From positions 354,148 through 418,147 of the forward strand of contig NZ_LMFQ01000020.1 in assembly GCF_001426905.1 (NCBI RefSeq): a stretch of DNA of 64,000 nt, in the 5' to 3' direction. Of this stretch, positions 8,661 through 17,579 are shown piece after piece. A model generated the notes under the pieces. The model ran no database searches, was not told where the DNA came from, and worked only from the letters and a program-made list of their open reading frames with translations. Origin of the DNA: Caulobacter sp. Root1455 (GTDB lineage Bacteria; Pseudomonadota; Alphaproteobacteria; Caulobacterales; Caulobacteraceae). Within the stretch, counting starts at the first letter, position 1; each line of letters begins with the position of its first letter. The position numbers and the translations under genes are program-made.

Positions 8661-9806
8661 ATGGAACTCCCCCTCGACTATCCGACGCTTCGCCTGATCT
8701 GGTGGGGCCTGCTGGGCGTGCTGCTGATCGGCTTCGCCCTGACCGACGGCTACGACATGGGCGTGGGCGCCCTGCTGCCCTTCGTCGCCAGGACCGACGA
8801 GGAGCGCCGCATGGTGATCAACACCGTCGGCGCCACCTGGGAAGGCAACCAGGTGTGGTTCATCACCGGCGGGGCCGCGATCTTCGCGGCCTGGCCGCTG
8901 GTCTACGGCGTCAGCTTCTCGGGCTTCTACCTGGCCATCTTTCTGGTGCTGGTGGCGATGATCCTGCGGCCTGTCGGCTTCAAGTACCGATCCAAGCGGC
9001 CGGACCCGCGCTGGCGCGCGTTCTGGGACTGGGCGCTGTTCACCGGCGGCTTCGTGCCGGTGCTGGTCTTCGGCGTGGCCGTGGGCAACGTGCTGCAAGG
9101 CGCGCCGTTCAAGCTGGATGGCGACCTGCGCAGCACCTATCACGGCGCTTTCTTCGCCCTGTTCACGCCCTTCACCCTGGTCTGCGGCCTGCTGTCCGTG
9201 GCCATGCTGGTGCTGCACGGGGCGGCCTGGCTGGGGGTGAAGGCCGAGGAGGGCGGCGCGGTCCAGGACCGGGCCCGCAGGTTCGGCACGGGCGCCGGCG
9301 TCGCCACTCTGCTGCTGTTTCTGGTCGGCGGTCTGCTGGCCATGCGCCTGGGCTTCCGCGTCGAGGGCGCGTTCGATCCCGCCGCGCCGTCCAATCCGCT
9401 GCGGACGGCGACCGTCGCCGCGCCGGGGGCCTGGTTCGACAATTTCGGCCGCTATCCCTGGATGCTGATCGCGCCGGTGCTGGGCTTCGGCGGGGCGATC
9501 GTGGCCCTGCTGGGCCTGTGGCGGCGATCCGCGCCCCTGGCGTTCGGCGGCTCGTCGGCGTCGGCGGCGGGGATCATCGCCACGGTGGGGCTGTCGATGT
9601 TCCCGTTCATCCTGCCCAGCACGATAGACGCCCATTCCAGCCTGACGGTGTGGAACGCCTCGTCCAGCCACATGACCCTGTTCATCATGCTGGTCGTCGT
9701 CGTGGTGCTGCTGCCGGTCGTGCTGCTCTACACCGCCTGGGTGTTCAAGGTGCTGTGGGGCCGGACCAGCACGGCGGCCCTGAAGACCGACCCCGCTCTC
9801 TACTGA
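8661..9806 (+). CDS. cydB: Cytochrome bd ubiquinol oxidase subunit II
   Basis: 381 residues, multi-pass membrane protein. It has the conserved opening LRLIWWGLLGVLLIGFALTDGYDMG and the internal TWEGNQVWFITGG typical of CydB. It starts 13 bases after cydA with AGGAG-like sequence ahead, and cydX follows after 28 bases. It forms the heterodimeric oxidase with CydA. Confidence 0.97.
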   Translation: MELPLDYPTLRLIWWGLLGVLLIGFALTDGYDMGVGALLPFVARTDEERRMVINTVGATWEGNQVWFITGGAAIFAAWPLVYGVSFSGFYLAIFLVLVAMILRPVGFKYRSKRPDPRWRAFWDWALFTGGFVPVLVFGVAVGNVLQGAPFKLDGDLRSTYHGAFFALFTPFTLVCGLLSVAMLVLHGAAWLGVKAEEGGAVQDRARRFGTGAGVATLLLFLVGGLLAMRLGFRVEGAFDPAAPSNPLRTATVAAPGAWFDNFGRYPWMLIAPVLGFGGAIVALLGLWRRSAPLAFGGSSASAAGIIATVGLSMFPFILPSTIDAHSSLTVWNASSSHMTLFIMLVVVVVLLPVVLLYTAWVFKVLWGRTSTAALKTDPALY

Positions 9807-9834
9807 AAACGGCCCGTACTGAGGAGATCTCGCG

Positions 9835-9954
9835 ATGTGGTATTTTACCTGGATCCTCGGCCTGGGCCTGGCGCTGGCCTTCGGGGTGCTGAACGGCGTC
9901 TGGTACGAGTTCAACCTGACCGACGAGGGCGATGTCGGGGCGTCGGAGCCCTGA
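9835..9954 (+). CDS. cydX: Cytochrome bd oxidase small subunit CydX
   Basis: 39 residues. It opens MWYFTWILGLGLALAFGVLN, nearly the E. coli CydX signature (MWYFAWILG), forming one transmembrane helix with a short acidic tail. GAGGAG lies 8-13 bases upstream of the ATG. It directly follows cydB, completing cydABX. CydX stabilises the heme d site in known bd oxidases. It is easily missed by length cut-offs. Confidence 0.92.
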   Translation: MWYFTWILGLGLALAFGVLNGVWYEFNLTDEGDVGASEP

Positions 9955-10116
9955 TCCTCCCCCGCAGGGTGAAGATCAGGCGGACGCGACAATTCGACGC
10001 CGTCCGGTAAGCTTTGCATTAACCGTTATTAAACGGCGGTCGAGCTCTTGTGACAGGTGACGCGAAACCGGCTTTCGGCGTTCGCCGCAAGACCTTTTGA
10101 GCCTCGGGACCCGACC

Positions 10117-10569
10117 ATGACCGACCACGCCGAACCCGCCCTGGAGCTGATCTCGTTCTGCATCGGCGAGCAGGAGTTCTGCATCGACGTCAAGACGGTC
10201 CGCGAGATCCGCGGCTGGACCCCGGCCACCCCGATCCCGCACGCCCCGTCCTTCCTTAAGGGCGTGATCAACCTGCGCGGCGCGATCATGCCGGTCATCG
10301 ATCTGCGCAACCGCCTGGGCCTGGGCGTCACCGTTCCGGAGACCCGCCACGTCATCGTCGTGGTCGAGTGCCAGGACCGCCTGGCCGGCATCCTGGTCGA
10401 CGCGGTCAGCGAGACCTTCACCGTGTCGCGCGACCACCTGCAGCCGACCCCGGACCTGGGGGCCGACGAGCTGCGCTTCATCCAGGCGATCATCTCGCTG
10501 GACAGCCGCCTGATCACCTATCTGCGCATGGACGACGTCTTCCCCGCCCAGGTCAGCCAGGCGGCGTAG
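10117..10569 (+). CDS. cheW: Chemotaxis coupling protein CheW
   Basis: 150 residues, single CheW domain (ELISFCIGEQEFCIDVKTVREI, then FLKGVINLRGAIMPVIDLRNRLGL and the late GILVDAVSET). It couples chemoreceptors to CheA. ATG at 10117 starts the domain at the usual place; an upstream in-frame codon at 10057 would add an unlikely tail. It stands alone here with no che genes beside it, so it probably serves a cluster elsewhere. Confidence 0.92.
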   Translation: MTDHAEPALELISFCIGEQEFCIDVKTVREIRGWTPATPIPHAPSFLKGVINLRGAIMPVIDLRNRLGLGVTVPETRHVIVVVECQDRLAGILVDAVSETFTVSRDHLQPTPDLGADELRFIQAIISLDSRLITYLRMDDVFPAQVSQAA

Positions 10570-10590
10570 GTCGCGCTTCAGAGCGAAACG

Positions 10591-10624
10591 AAAAAGGGGC
10601 GGGCCGCGAGGTCCGCCCCTTTTG
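10591..10624 (+). terminator. Rho-independent terminator after cheW
   Basis: AAAAGGGGCGG and CCGCCCCTTTT flank a short GC-rich loop 22 bases after the cheW stop. The 3' end has TTTTG. The A-tract on the other side makes it usable from both strands, so it may also serve the convergent DUF3850 gene. Confidence 0.85.
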
Positions 10625-10644
10625 ATTCAGCGTCCCCAACCGAT

Positions 10645-11142
10645 CTACTTCCCCCGCACGAGCTTCGCGGCGGCGGCGTGGAAGACGGCCTCGGCCTCGG
10701 CGGCGTCGGCCACGGCGTTGTGGCGGTCGGCGGCGACCGGCATGGCCGCGCGGCCGGTGGTCGGGGCGGCGTAGCTCTGGGCCACCTTGCGGGCGTCCTG
10801 GGCGCGCAGGGCGGCGTTGTCCGAGGTGGTCTCGTGCCAGTGGGCCAACTTCTCCGCTGTCAGCGCGCCGTCGACCGGCAGGTCGCCGTGATGGACCACT
10901 TCGCCAAAGCCGATGGCCACGAAGCCGTGGATCACGCCGTAGTCTTCCTCCGACAGCAGGAAGGTGATCTGCCGCTCCTCGACCTGGCCGGTATAGGCGT
11001 CCTGCTCCGGGTCGAACTCGCGCAGCACCAGCACGTCGCCGACCGCGAACTCGCGGTCGTTGCGGCGGATCTCGAAGCGCTTCTTGCCCGACCGCACGGC
11101 GGCGAAATACTGGGGCCAGGTCTTCAGTTCGTGACGGGTCAT
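10645..11142 (-). CDS. DUF3850 (ASCH/PUA-like) domain protein
   Basis: 165 residues. The first 80 match the DUF3850 pattern: HELKTWPQYFAAVRSGKKRFEIRRNDR, then FAVGDVLVLREFDPEQDAYTG. This is an ASCH-like fold suspected to bind RNA or nucleotides. The remaining C-terminus is alanine-rich and unassigned. In other bacteria DUF3850 often occurs in phages; here nothing else looks phage-derived. ATG at 11142. Function unknown. Confidence 0.75.
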   Translation of the reverse strand: MTRHELKTWPQYFAAVRSGKKRFEIRRNDREFAVGDVLVLREFDPEQDAYTGQVEERQITFLLSEEDYGVIHGFVAIGFGEVVHHGDLPVDGALTAEKLAHWHETTSDNAALRAQDARKVAQSYAAPTTGRAAMPVAADRHNAVADAAEAEAVFHAAAAKLVRGK

Positions 11143-11249
11143 GGGGAGATTCTCGGAAACGGGAGGCGTGGCCTTGGCCGGCAGTTCGGGCTGGAAGGTT
11201 AAGGCCTGGATGGAATGTTGTGGATCGGATTGAGCCGACGGTGCTGAAA

Positions 11250-11341
11250 TCCTCGTCCTTCGACAAGCTCAGGATGAGGATTTCTACAGCCGCTTCGGGG
11301 TCGAAATTAGCCCTCATCCTGAGCTTGTCGAAGGACGAGGG
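11250..11341. repeat. Paired inverted palindromic repeat (CTCATCCTGAGCTTGTCGAAG type)
   Basis: CCTCGTCCTTCGACAAGCTC AGGATGAGG at 11251-11279 faces its reverse complement at 11312-11341, about 32 bases apart. This unit is widely dispersed in alphaproteobacteria. It sits just beyond the engB stop and could act as an mRNA end hairpin. Confidence 0.85.
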
Positions 11342-11347
11342 CGGCCC

Positions 11348-11989
11348 CTAGGTCAGGCAGGTCCGCGCGATCTCGGCGCGCAGTTCGGGCAGGCCGTAGC
11401 CTTTCTCCGACGAGGTCGCCAGGACCTTCGGGAAGGCCGCCGGGCGCTTGGCGATGGCCTTGAGGGTCTTGTCGATCGTGGCGTCGAGCTCGGCCTGCTT
11501 GATCTTGTCGGCCTTGGTCAGGACGATCTGGTAGGAGACCGCCGCGACGTCCAGGGCGTCCAGGGCCTCGGTGTCCACCGACTTCAGCCCGTGGCGGGCG
11601 TCGATCAGCAGATAGACCCGCTTGAGGTTCACCCGACCCCGCAGATAGGCGCGGCCCAGGTCCTGAAACTTGTCGGCCACGCTCTTGGACACCCGCGCGA
11701 AGCCGTAGCCCGGCAGGTCGACCAGGCGCAGCTTCTCGGCCAGCACGAAGAAGTTGACCTCCCGCGTGCGCCCCGGCGAGTTCGAGGCGCGCGCCAGGTG
11801 GTTCTGGCCGACCAGCCCGTTGATCAGGCTGGACTTGCCGACGTTCGAGCGGCCGGCGAAGGCGACTTCGGGCAGGCTCGGCGCGGGCATGCCGTCCATC
11901 TTGACCGCGCCCATCATGAAGGTCGCCGGCTGGGCGAACAGCACGCGGGCGGCTTCGATGTCCTCTTCGCTATAGGCCAGTTCGTCCAT
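11348..11989 (-). CDS. engB: Ribosome biogenesis GTPase EngB/YihA
   Basis: 213 residues. G1 [11 protein letters not shown]2 region [13 protein letters not shown]3 VDLPGYGFA and G4 LTKADKIK are all present, in the compact single-domain EngB size. It assists 50S subunit assembly. ATG at 11989 overlaps the yidC stop by one base (TGATG), supporting this start and operon expression with yidC. An open frame continues upstream in another frame of yidC but is not coding. Confidence 0.95.
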   Translation of the reverse strand: MDELAYSEEDIEAARVLFAQPATFMMGAVKMDGMPAPSLPEVAFAGRSNVGKSSLINGLVGQNHLARASNSPGRTREVNFFVLAEKLRLVDLPGYGFARVSKSVADKFQDLGRAYLRGRVNLKRVYLLIDARHGLKSVDTEALDALDVAAVSYQIVLTKADKIKQAELDATIDKTLKAIAKRPAAFPKVLATSSEKGYGLPELRAEIARTCLT

Positions 11990-13875
11990 CAGGTGGCCCC
12001 GACGGTCTTGCCGCTCAGCCGGGCGATCAGCTTGTCGATCGGGTTCTCGACCTTGTAGCGGTGCATGATGATGTACTGCTGGATGATGGTCAGCACGTTG
12101 CTCCAGCACCAGTAGATCACCAGGCCCACGGCGAAGCCCGACAGGGTGAAGGTGAAGATGATCGGGAAGAACTGGAAGATCTTCTGCTGGATCGGGTCGC
12201 CGGCCGGCGGGTTCATCGACGTGGTCAGCCACATGGTGAAGCCGTACAGCAGCGGCCAGACGCCCAGGTGGGCGATCGAGGCGCCCAGGAACGGCAGGGT
12301 GGCCGGATCCCAGGGGATCGCGCCGAACAGGTTGAACAGGGTGGTCGGCTCCGGCGCCGAGAGGTCGACGATCCAGCCGAAGAACGGCGCGTGCCGCATC
12401 TCGATGGTCACCGTCAGCACCTTGTACAGCGAGTAGAAGACCGGGATCTGGATGAGCATGGGCACGCAGCCCATCATCGGGTTGATCTTCTCCTTGGCGT
12501 ACAGGCCCATCATCTCCTGCTGCTGCTTGGCCGGATCGTCCTTGAACTTGGCCTTCAGCTTCTCGACCTCGGGGGCGATCTTCTTCATCTTCGCCATCGA
12601 CTCGTAGCTCTTGTCGGCCAGCGGGAAGAGGATCAGCTTCAGGGTCACGGTCAGCAGCATGATGGCCACGCCGAAGTTGCCCACCAGCTTGTAGAAGATC
12701 TCCAGGATGTTGAAGATCGGCCGGGTGAGGAACCAGAACATGCCCCAGTCGACGGCCTTGTCGAAGCTGGGGATCACGCTGGTCGGACGGTTCCAGAACT
12801 GCCACCAGACCACCGGCTTGCCGCCGTACTGATAGCGGGTCAGCAGCGGCACGGTCTTGGCGCCGGCGAACAGACGGGTGGAGTTGGTGGCGGTGGCGCC
12901 GGGCGCGACCGAGCGGGCCGAGCCTTGGAAGGCTGACTCATAAACATCGATGCCCTTGATCGGCGTAACCCGGAAGCGACCCGTGATCAGCTCGGACTGC
13001 TCGGGAACCAAGGCAGCCAGCCAATACTTGTCGGTCATGCCGATCCATCCGCCCTTGGAGGCGAGATTGTCCTGGATCGGCTTGTCCTTCTTCCACTTGG
13101 GATACTTGGCCTGATCCTGCAGCAGGTACTTGCCGTCCTTGACGCCTTCGATGCCGCCCAAGACGCCGATGCCCCCTTCATAGACGATCTGGGTCCTGCC
13201 CAGGCCGTGCGGGCCTTCGGTCGGGATGCCTTGGCGCTGAACCGAAGCGAAGGGGGCCAGGGTTACGGCCGCGCCGCCTTGGTTGCGGACGGTGTCGGCG
13301 ACGGTGAACATGGCGTCGGCGTCGACCGAGATGGTGCGGGTGAACACCAAGCCCTGGCCGTTGTCGTAGGTCAGCACGACCGGAGTGTTGGGACGCAGAA
13401 CCTGGCCGGGGGCGGCGGTCCACACGGTCTGGGGCGTGGGCAGGCCGGTCATGCCGGCGGGGCCCGCCCATGTGAAGTCGGCGAACCAGGCATGCTCGGC
13501 GCCCTCGGGGCGGAACAGCTCGACCGGCGGCGAGCTCTTGTCGGCCGTCTGGGTGAAGCGCTTGAGCCACAGATCGTCGATCCGCGCGCCCTTCAGGGCG
13601 ATCGAGCCCGCCAGGGCCGGGGTGTCGACGGCGATGCGCGGGCTCTGGGCCTTGGCTTCGTCGCGCGACAGCTTCAGCGGCTGGGGCAGGCCGTCGGCGC
13701 CGAGGGTCATGCCCGGCTGGGCGGCGACCTGGGCCTCGGCGATCTTCTTGGCGCGCAGCTCGGCCTCGGCCTTCTTCTGCTGCGGGCCCATGTAGAAGAC
13801 CTGGTAACCGATCAGGATCGCGAACGCGCAGACGAGGAACATCAGCGTGTTTTTGTTGGAGTCGTTCGGCTGCAT
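11989..13875 (-). CDS. yidC: Membrane protein insertase YidC
   Basis: 628 residues. An N-terminal helix ([20 protein letters not shown]) is followed by a large periplasmic beta domain (about 60-370) and the five-helix insertase core (from about 380), ending in a basic tail. The groove residue that is Arg in E. coli appears to be Lys here ([11 protein letters not shown]). It inserts inner-membrane proteins alone or with Sec. It lies 8 bases after rnpA, within the classic rpmH-rnpA-yidC order; no yidD is seen between them. Confidence 0.97.
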   Translation of the reverse strand: MQPNDSNKNTLMFLVCAFAILIGYQVFYMGPQQKKAEAELRAKKIAEAQVAAQPGMTLGADGLPQPLKLSRDEAKAQSPRIAVDTPALAGSIALKGARIDDLWLKRFTQTADKSSPPVELFRPEGAEHAWFADFTWAGPAGMTGLPTPQTVWTAAPGQVLRPNTPVVLTYDNGQGLVFTRTISVDADAMFTVADTVRNQGGAAVTLAPFASVQRQGIPTEGPHGLGRTQIVYEGGIGVLGGIEGVKDGKYLLQDQAKYPKWKKDKPIQDNLASKGGWIGMTDKYWLAALVPEQSELITGRFRVTPIKGIDVYESAFQGSARSVAPGATATNSTRLFAGAKTVPLLTRYQYGGKPVVWWQFWNRPTSVIPSFDKAVDWGMFWFLTRPIFNILEIFYKLVGNFGVAIMLLTVTLKLILFPLADKSYESMAKMKKIAPEVEKLKAKFKDDPAKQQQEMMGLYAKEKINPMMGCVPMLIQIPVFYSLYKVLTVTIEMRHAPFFGWIVDLSAPEPTTLFNLFGAIPWDPATLPFLGASIAHLGVWPLLYGFTMWLTTSMNPPAGDPIQQKIFQFFPIIFTFTLSGFAVGLVIYWCWSNVLTIIQQYIIMHRYKVENPIDKLIARLSGKTVGAT

Positions 13876-13883
13876 GAGATGAC

Positions 13884-14330
13884 TTAACCAGAAACGGAGG
13901 AATCGGACGCGGCGGGGGCGTGCGGAGCGGGTTCAGGGCCCGGGCCCGCGCGATCGAGGTCGGCGGCGAGGCTTATCAGCGCGGTTTTAACATCGTCAAG
14001 CAAACGCCCCCATGGCCGCTGGCCGGTTCCGCCGCGGGCGATGAACACATAGTCGCAACTGGGACGGCCATGAAGGGGGAGAAGCAGTCTGGCGGCCTCG
14101 CGCAGGCGTCTTTTCGCGCGATTTCGCTCGACCGAGCCGCCGATCTTCTTGGTGGCGGTGAATCCGACCCGGATCAGCGGGTCGTCGTCGTGGCGGGGGC
14201 GCATCTGCATGAACACCGCGCCGCGCGCCAGGTTGGGCGCCTTGGCGGCCTTCAGGAAGTCCGGGCGCTTCTTCAGCCGCTCGATCTTCACGGGAATGAC
14301 CTGCCCAGAAGGGATGGGGGCTTCGGTCAT
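13884..14330 (-). CDS. rnpA: Ribonuclease P protein component
   Basis: 148 residues from ATG 14330, with the RNR motif SVERNRAKRRLREA and FTATKKIGG. It binds the RNase P RNA for tRNA 5' processing. A GTG at 14291 starts VKIERLKKRPDF, the usual family start, and has GGCAGG upstream. Because a terminator-like hairpin ends right at the ATG, the GTG may be the real start (135 residues). A variable proline/alanine-rich tail follows the core. Confidence 0.93.
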   Translation of the reverse strand: MTEAPIPSGQVIPVKIERLKKRPDFLKAAKAPNLARGAVFMQMRPRHDDDPLIRVGFTATKKIGGSVERNRAKRRLREAARLLLPLHGRPSCDYVFIARGGTGQRPWGRLLDDVKTALISLAADLDRAGPGPEPAPHAPAASDSSVSG

Positions 14331-14331
14331 G

Positions 14332-14388
14332 AAAAAAGCCGCCCTTTCCGGCGCAGGCGCAGAGCCTGGTTCGAGGAAAGGGCGGCTT
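14332..14388 (-). terminator. Hairpin with T-run between rpmH and rnpA
   Basis: On the minus strand GGAAGCCGCCCTTTCC pairs with GGAAAGGGCGGCTT and is followed by TTTTTT ending two bases before the rnpA ATG. It looks like an intrinsic terminator or attenuator that would allow many more rpmH than rnpA transcripts. Confidence 0.75.
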
Positions 14389-14442
14389 CCATCATGGTCT
14401 TTATCCCGCGCCGTTCTTGCGAAGAAGCGGGGTAGAAGGCTG

Positions 14443-14577
14443 TTAGGCCGTCAGGCGCTTGCGGCCCTTGGCGCGGCGACGCGCGACGATCTTTTGGCCG
14501 TTCTTGGTGGCCATACGCGCGCGGTAGCCGTGACGGCGGGCTCGCACGAGCTTCGACGGCTGGAATGTCCGCTTCAC
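14443..14577 (-). CDS. rpmH: 50S ribosomal protein L34
   Basis: 44 residues, almost invariant family sequence: [19 protein letters not shown] and [22 protein letters not shown] start at 14577, the family position. First gene of the rpmH-rnpA-yidC-engB run. Very basic, as expected for an rRNA-binding protein. Confidence 0.97.
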   Translation of the reverse strand: MKRTFQPSKLVRARRHGYRARMATKNGQKIVARRRAKGRKRLTA

Positions 14578-14638
14578 GAGGTGGCTCCGATAATAATGGG
14601 ACGCGGCAGCCGGAGGGCCGCCGCGAGTGAGGGGCGGT

Positions 14639-14666
14639 GGATAAGGGAAGGGGCGGTCGCTGTCAA
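14639..14666 (-). promoter_or_regulatory. Likely housekeeping promoter of rpmH
   Basis: Minus strand TTGACA (14661-14666), a 16-base spacer, and TTATCC (14639-14644), about 60 bases before the rpmH GTG. TTGACA is a full -35 match; the -10 is a weaker match. Confidence 0.6.
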
Positions 14667-14792
14667 CATGAGTCGAACCAAGGGCTTGTGCGAACCTGCC
14701 CCACCTGGCGCCTTCGCCGCCTGTCCGTCCCCATAGGGGGCCTAGGACGAAGAGGAGCCGCGGAGCGACCGGTAGGGGGCAAGTGCTCGCCG

Positions 14793-15788
14793 CTATAGAT
14801 CTGGCCGAATGATAGCCTTGCCGATCACTTGCCGATTGGCCAGCAGATCGAACGCCTCGCGCCAACGGTCAAGGCCCAGCTCCGCATGCACGTGCGGCCG
14901 GATCGTCCCCTCGTCGGCCATCTTCCACACCGCCTCGGTGTTCTCCCGCCCCTTCTCCGGAAACCGCCGGCCGTACTCCCCCGCCCGCACGCCCATCACC
15001 GAGAAGCCCTTGATCAGCGGCATGTTGACCGAGACGGTCGGGATGCGGCCCGAGGTGAAGCCGATCACCAGCAGCCGGCCGTCGAAGGCGATGCAGCGGA
15101 CGCTCTCGTCGAACACGTCGCCGCCGACCGGGTCGTAGATCACGTCGGCGCCGTTTCCGCCGGTGATCTCCTTCACGCGCTCACGGAAGCCGCCGGTCAC
15201 GTTGACCACGGCGTCGGGGGTGTAGAGGCGCTGGATCGCCGCCAGCTTCTCGTCCGAGGCCGAGGCGGCGATCACCCGAGCGCCCAGGGCCTTGGCCAGG
15301 TCGACGGCCGCCAGGCCCACCCCGCCGGCCGCGCCGTGGACCAGCACCCACTCGCCCGGCTCCAGCCGCGCTCGGCGGACCAGGGCGACATAGGCGGTCA
15401 GATAGGCCGCGCCATAGGCCGCCGCCTCGGCGAACGACAGTCGCGCGGGCTTGGGCTTGAGGGCTTCGGCGTCCAGCACCGTATACTCCGCGAACCCGCC
15501 CAGCCGCGCCCCGCCGACCACGGCGTCGCCGACGCTCCAGCCCGTCACGCCCTCGCCCAGCGCCGCGACCTCGCCGGCCAGATCCAGCCCCGGGGTGAAG
15601 GGCAGGGGCGGTTTGAACTGGTACTCGCCCCTCGTCATCAGCAGGTCGGGGAAGTTGACGCTGGCGGCGCGCACGCGGACCAGCACCTGGCCGGGGCCGG
15701 CTCGCGGCATGGGCACGTCGCGGACCGCGCAGCCGGCGAAGTCGGGGATGAGCTCTTCGACGACGAGGGCGCGCATGGTGTCGGTCAT
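14793..15788 (-). CDS. NADPH:quinone oxidoreductase (medium-chain dehydrogenase family)
   Basis: About 331 residues. An N-terminal GroES-like fold ([33 protein letters not shown]) precedes a Rossmann domain ([27 protein letters not shown]). It lacks the zinc-binding Cys/His set, so it belongs to the quinone oxidoreductase/enoyl reductase branch. ATG at 15788 is used; the frame is open to a TTG at 15800. It lies 25 bases after the upstream esterase gene and shares its strand, so it is likely part of the 18959-14793 gene run. Confidence 0.88.
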   Translation of the reverse strand: MTDTMRALVVEELIPDFAGCAVRDVPMPRAGPGQVLVRVRAASVNFPDLLMTRGEYQFKPPLPFTPGLDLAGEVAALGEGVTGWSVGDAVVGGARLGGFAEYTVLDAEALKPKPARLSFAEAAAYGAAYLTAYVALVRRARLEPGEWVLVHGAAGGVGLAAVDLAKALGARVIAASASDEKLAAIQRLYTPDAVVNVTGGFRERVKEITGGNGADVIYDPVGGDVFDESVRCIAFDGRLLVIGFTSGRIPTVSVNMPLIKGFSVMGVRAGEYGRRFPEKGRENTEAVWKMADEGTIRPHVHAELGLDRWREAFDLLANRQVIGKAIIRPDL

Positions 15789-15813
15789 GAATCCCGCCAA
15801 GCGGACCTAAAAA

Positions 15814-16857
15814 TCAGGTCCGTGCGTCGAACGCCGCCCGCACCAGCCCGGCGATCTCGCGGCAGGCCGCGTCGGCCGCCGGCACCGCGCCGGTGAAGGC
15901 CGTGAAGCCGTGGGCCAGGCTGTCGTAACAGCGATAGGTGGTCGGCACCCCGGCCGCGATCAGTCGCTTGGCGTAGGCCTCGCCCTGGTCGACCAGCGGG
16001 TCGAAGCCGGCGGTGATCACCACGGCGGGGGCCAGGCCCGACAGGTCGGCGGTCTTGTCCGGCGACAGGCGCGGATCGGCCGGGTCGGCGTCGGGGCCCA
16101 TATAGTGGCCCATGAACCAGTCCATGATCGGCCGGCTCAGCGGATAGGCGTCGCCGTAGGTGGTCATCGACGGCGTCTCGCTGGCCACGTCGACAGCGGG
16201 ATAGATCAGCAGCTGCAGGGCCGGCTGGGTCTCGCCCAGGCGCTTCATCTCCTGGGCGACGATGGCCGAGAAGTTGCCGCCCATCGAGTCGCCGCCGATG
16301 GCGGCCACGCCCGGCGCGGCCCCGAATCGGGCGGCGTTGTCGCGGGCCCAGCGGAAGGCGGCCAGGACGTCGTCGAGGCCGGCCGGGAACCGGTGGTCCG
16401 GCGCCAGGCGGTAGTCGACCGAGATCACCGCCGTGCGGGCGATCCGGGCCAGGATCCCGCAGAAGGCGTGGCAGGTCTCCAGGTCGCCGATCACGCCGCC
16501 GCCGAAGTGGGCGAAGACGATCAGGGGCGCGCTGCTGTCCTGGTCGGCCGGACGATAGGCTCGAGCCTTGATCGCCCCGTTAGGACCGTCGATCGACAGG
16601 CTCTCGTTGCGCACGCCCGGCTCGGGCGGACCGCTCATGGCGGTCAGGCCCCGGGCGCTGGCGGCCCGGGCCTCGTCGGGCGCCAGGCTGGTCAGGGACG
16701 GCATCTTGGCGGCGGCCGCGGCCAGGAACTGGAAGCGAGGATCCAGGGTCCGCCCGCCGCGATAGACCGTCCCGCCCCCCGACATCATCCGCAGCACCGG
16801 GCTGGGCAGCGACAGCAGGACCTTGAGGATGAACTTCTGGACGGCGGGGTCGGCCAT
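15814..16857 (-). CDS. Alpha/beta hydrolase, hormone-sensitive-lipase-like esterase
   Basis: 347 residues. The oxyanion motif is FAHFGGGVIGD (HGGG-like with Phe), the nucleophile lies in GGDSMGGNFSA, the acid in the GFDPLVDQG region, and the catalytic His in DSLAHGFTAF, all in HSL family order. It probably hydrolyses short acyl esters. Next to a flavin monooxygenase it could open an ester made by Baeyer-Villiger oxidation, which is inference only. Confidence 0.88.
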   Translation of the reverse strand: MADPAVQKFILKVLLSLPSPVLRMMSGGGTVYRGGRTLDPRFQFLAAAAAKMPSLTSLAPDEARAASARGLTAMSGPPEPGVRNESLSIDGPNGAIKARAYRPADQDSSAPLIVFAHFGGGVIGDLETCHAFCGILARIARTAVISVDYRLAPDHRFPAGLDDVLAAFRWARDNAARFGAAPGVAAIGGDSMGGNFSAIVAQEMKRLGETQPALQLLIYPAVDVASETPSMTTYGDAYPLSRPIMDWFMGHYMGPDADPADPRLSPDKTADLSGLAPAVVITAGFDPLVDQGEAYAKRLIAAGVPTTYRCYDSLAHGFTAFTGAVPAADAACREIAGLVRAAFDART

Positions 16858-16886
16858 TCGGGCTCTTTCTTGTTCTTGCGGAAGGT

Positions 16887-17528
16887 CTAGGGGCGAGGCA
16901 GGGCGGGCAGGCCGCCCAGGATCATCCGGACGGCGAAGTCGGCCGCGCCGTCGACGTCGATCGGCCGGCGCTCCAGCATCTTGTCGCCGACCTCGCGGGC
17001 CACGGCGATGCAGGCGGCGGCGAAGTAGTCGAGATCGACGGCCGGGGCGTGGTCGTGCTCCAGCACCTTGGCGAAGGCGGCGTGGACCTCGTCGAACACC
17101 GCCTGGATCTCGGGCGTGGCGCGGGCGTGGGGGAAGACCTCGCCGGCCGGCCGGTTGATCCGCCAGCTCTCGTGCTCGCCCTCCAGGAAGTCGAAATAGG
17201 CCCGGATGGCGCCGCGCAGGAAGCTTTCGAAGTCGATCGCCTTGTCGGACTCGGCCCGCAGGATCGGCCGGAAGCGCCGCGCGCCGTCGTCGGCCAGGGC
17301 GTCGAACACTTCTTCCTTGGACTTGTAGTAGTTGTAGAAGGTGCCCGAGGCCAAACCCGTGCGGCGGATGATGTCGCGCACCGTGGCGGCCTCGTAGCCC
17401 AGCTCGCCGAACACCGCGCGCGCCGCGTCGAGGATCGCCTGGCGGTTGGCGACCTTGGTGCGCTCGCGCTTGCCGGGGCGGGCGTCGTCGGTGGTCGGGC
17501 GGACGGGGAAATAGGCGATGTTCGACAT
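16887..17528 (-). CDS. TetR/AcrR family transcription regulator
   Basis: 213 residues. An N-terminal helix-turn-helix (RQAILDAARAVFGELGYEAATVRDIIRRTGLASGTFYNYYKSKEEVF, residues about 25-75) precedes a helical ligand domain. It lies 29 bases before the esterase gene and after the flavin monooxygenase, all minus strand, so it is a probable local repressor of this catabolic run. Ligand unknown. Confidence 0.9.
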   Translation of the reverse strand: MSNIAYFPVRPTTDDARPGKRERTKVANRQAILDAARAVFGELGYEAATVRDIIRRTGLASGTFYNYYKSKEEVFDALADDGARRFRPILRAESDKAIDFESFLRGAIRAYFDFLEGEHESWRINRPAGEVFPHARATPEIQAVFDEVHAAFAKVLEHDHAPAVDLDYFAAACIAVAREVGDKMLERRPIDVDGAADFAVRMILGGLPALPRP

Positions 17529-17579
17529 CGGACGCGACTCGTGGCGAGGCCCAGATGACGCCCCGTCACGATTTCAGCC

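Noticed and set aside
14636..14644. TTATCCACC on the minus strand near rpmH, like a DnaA box and close to a classic oriC neighbour
   Set aside because: Only one site, no cluster or AT-rich region, and it overlaps the rpmH -10. In Caulobacter the origin is at hemE, not rpmH.
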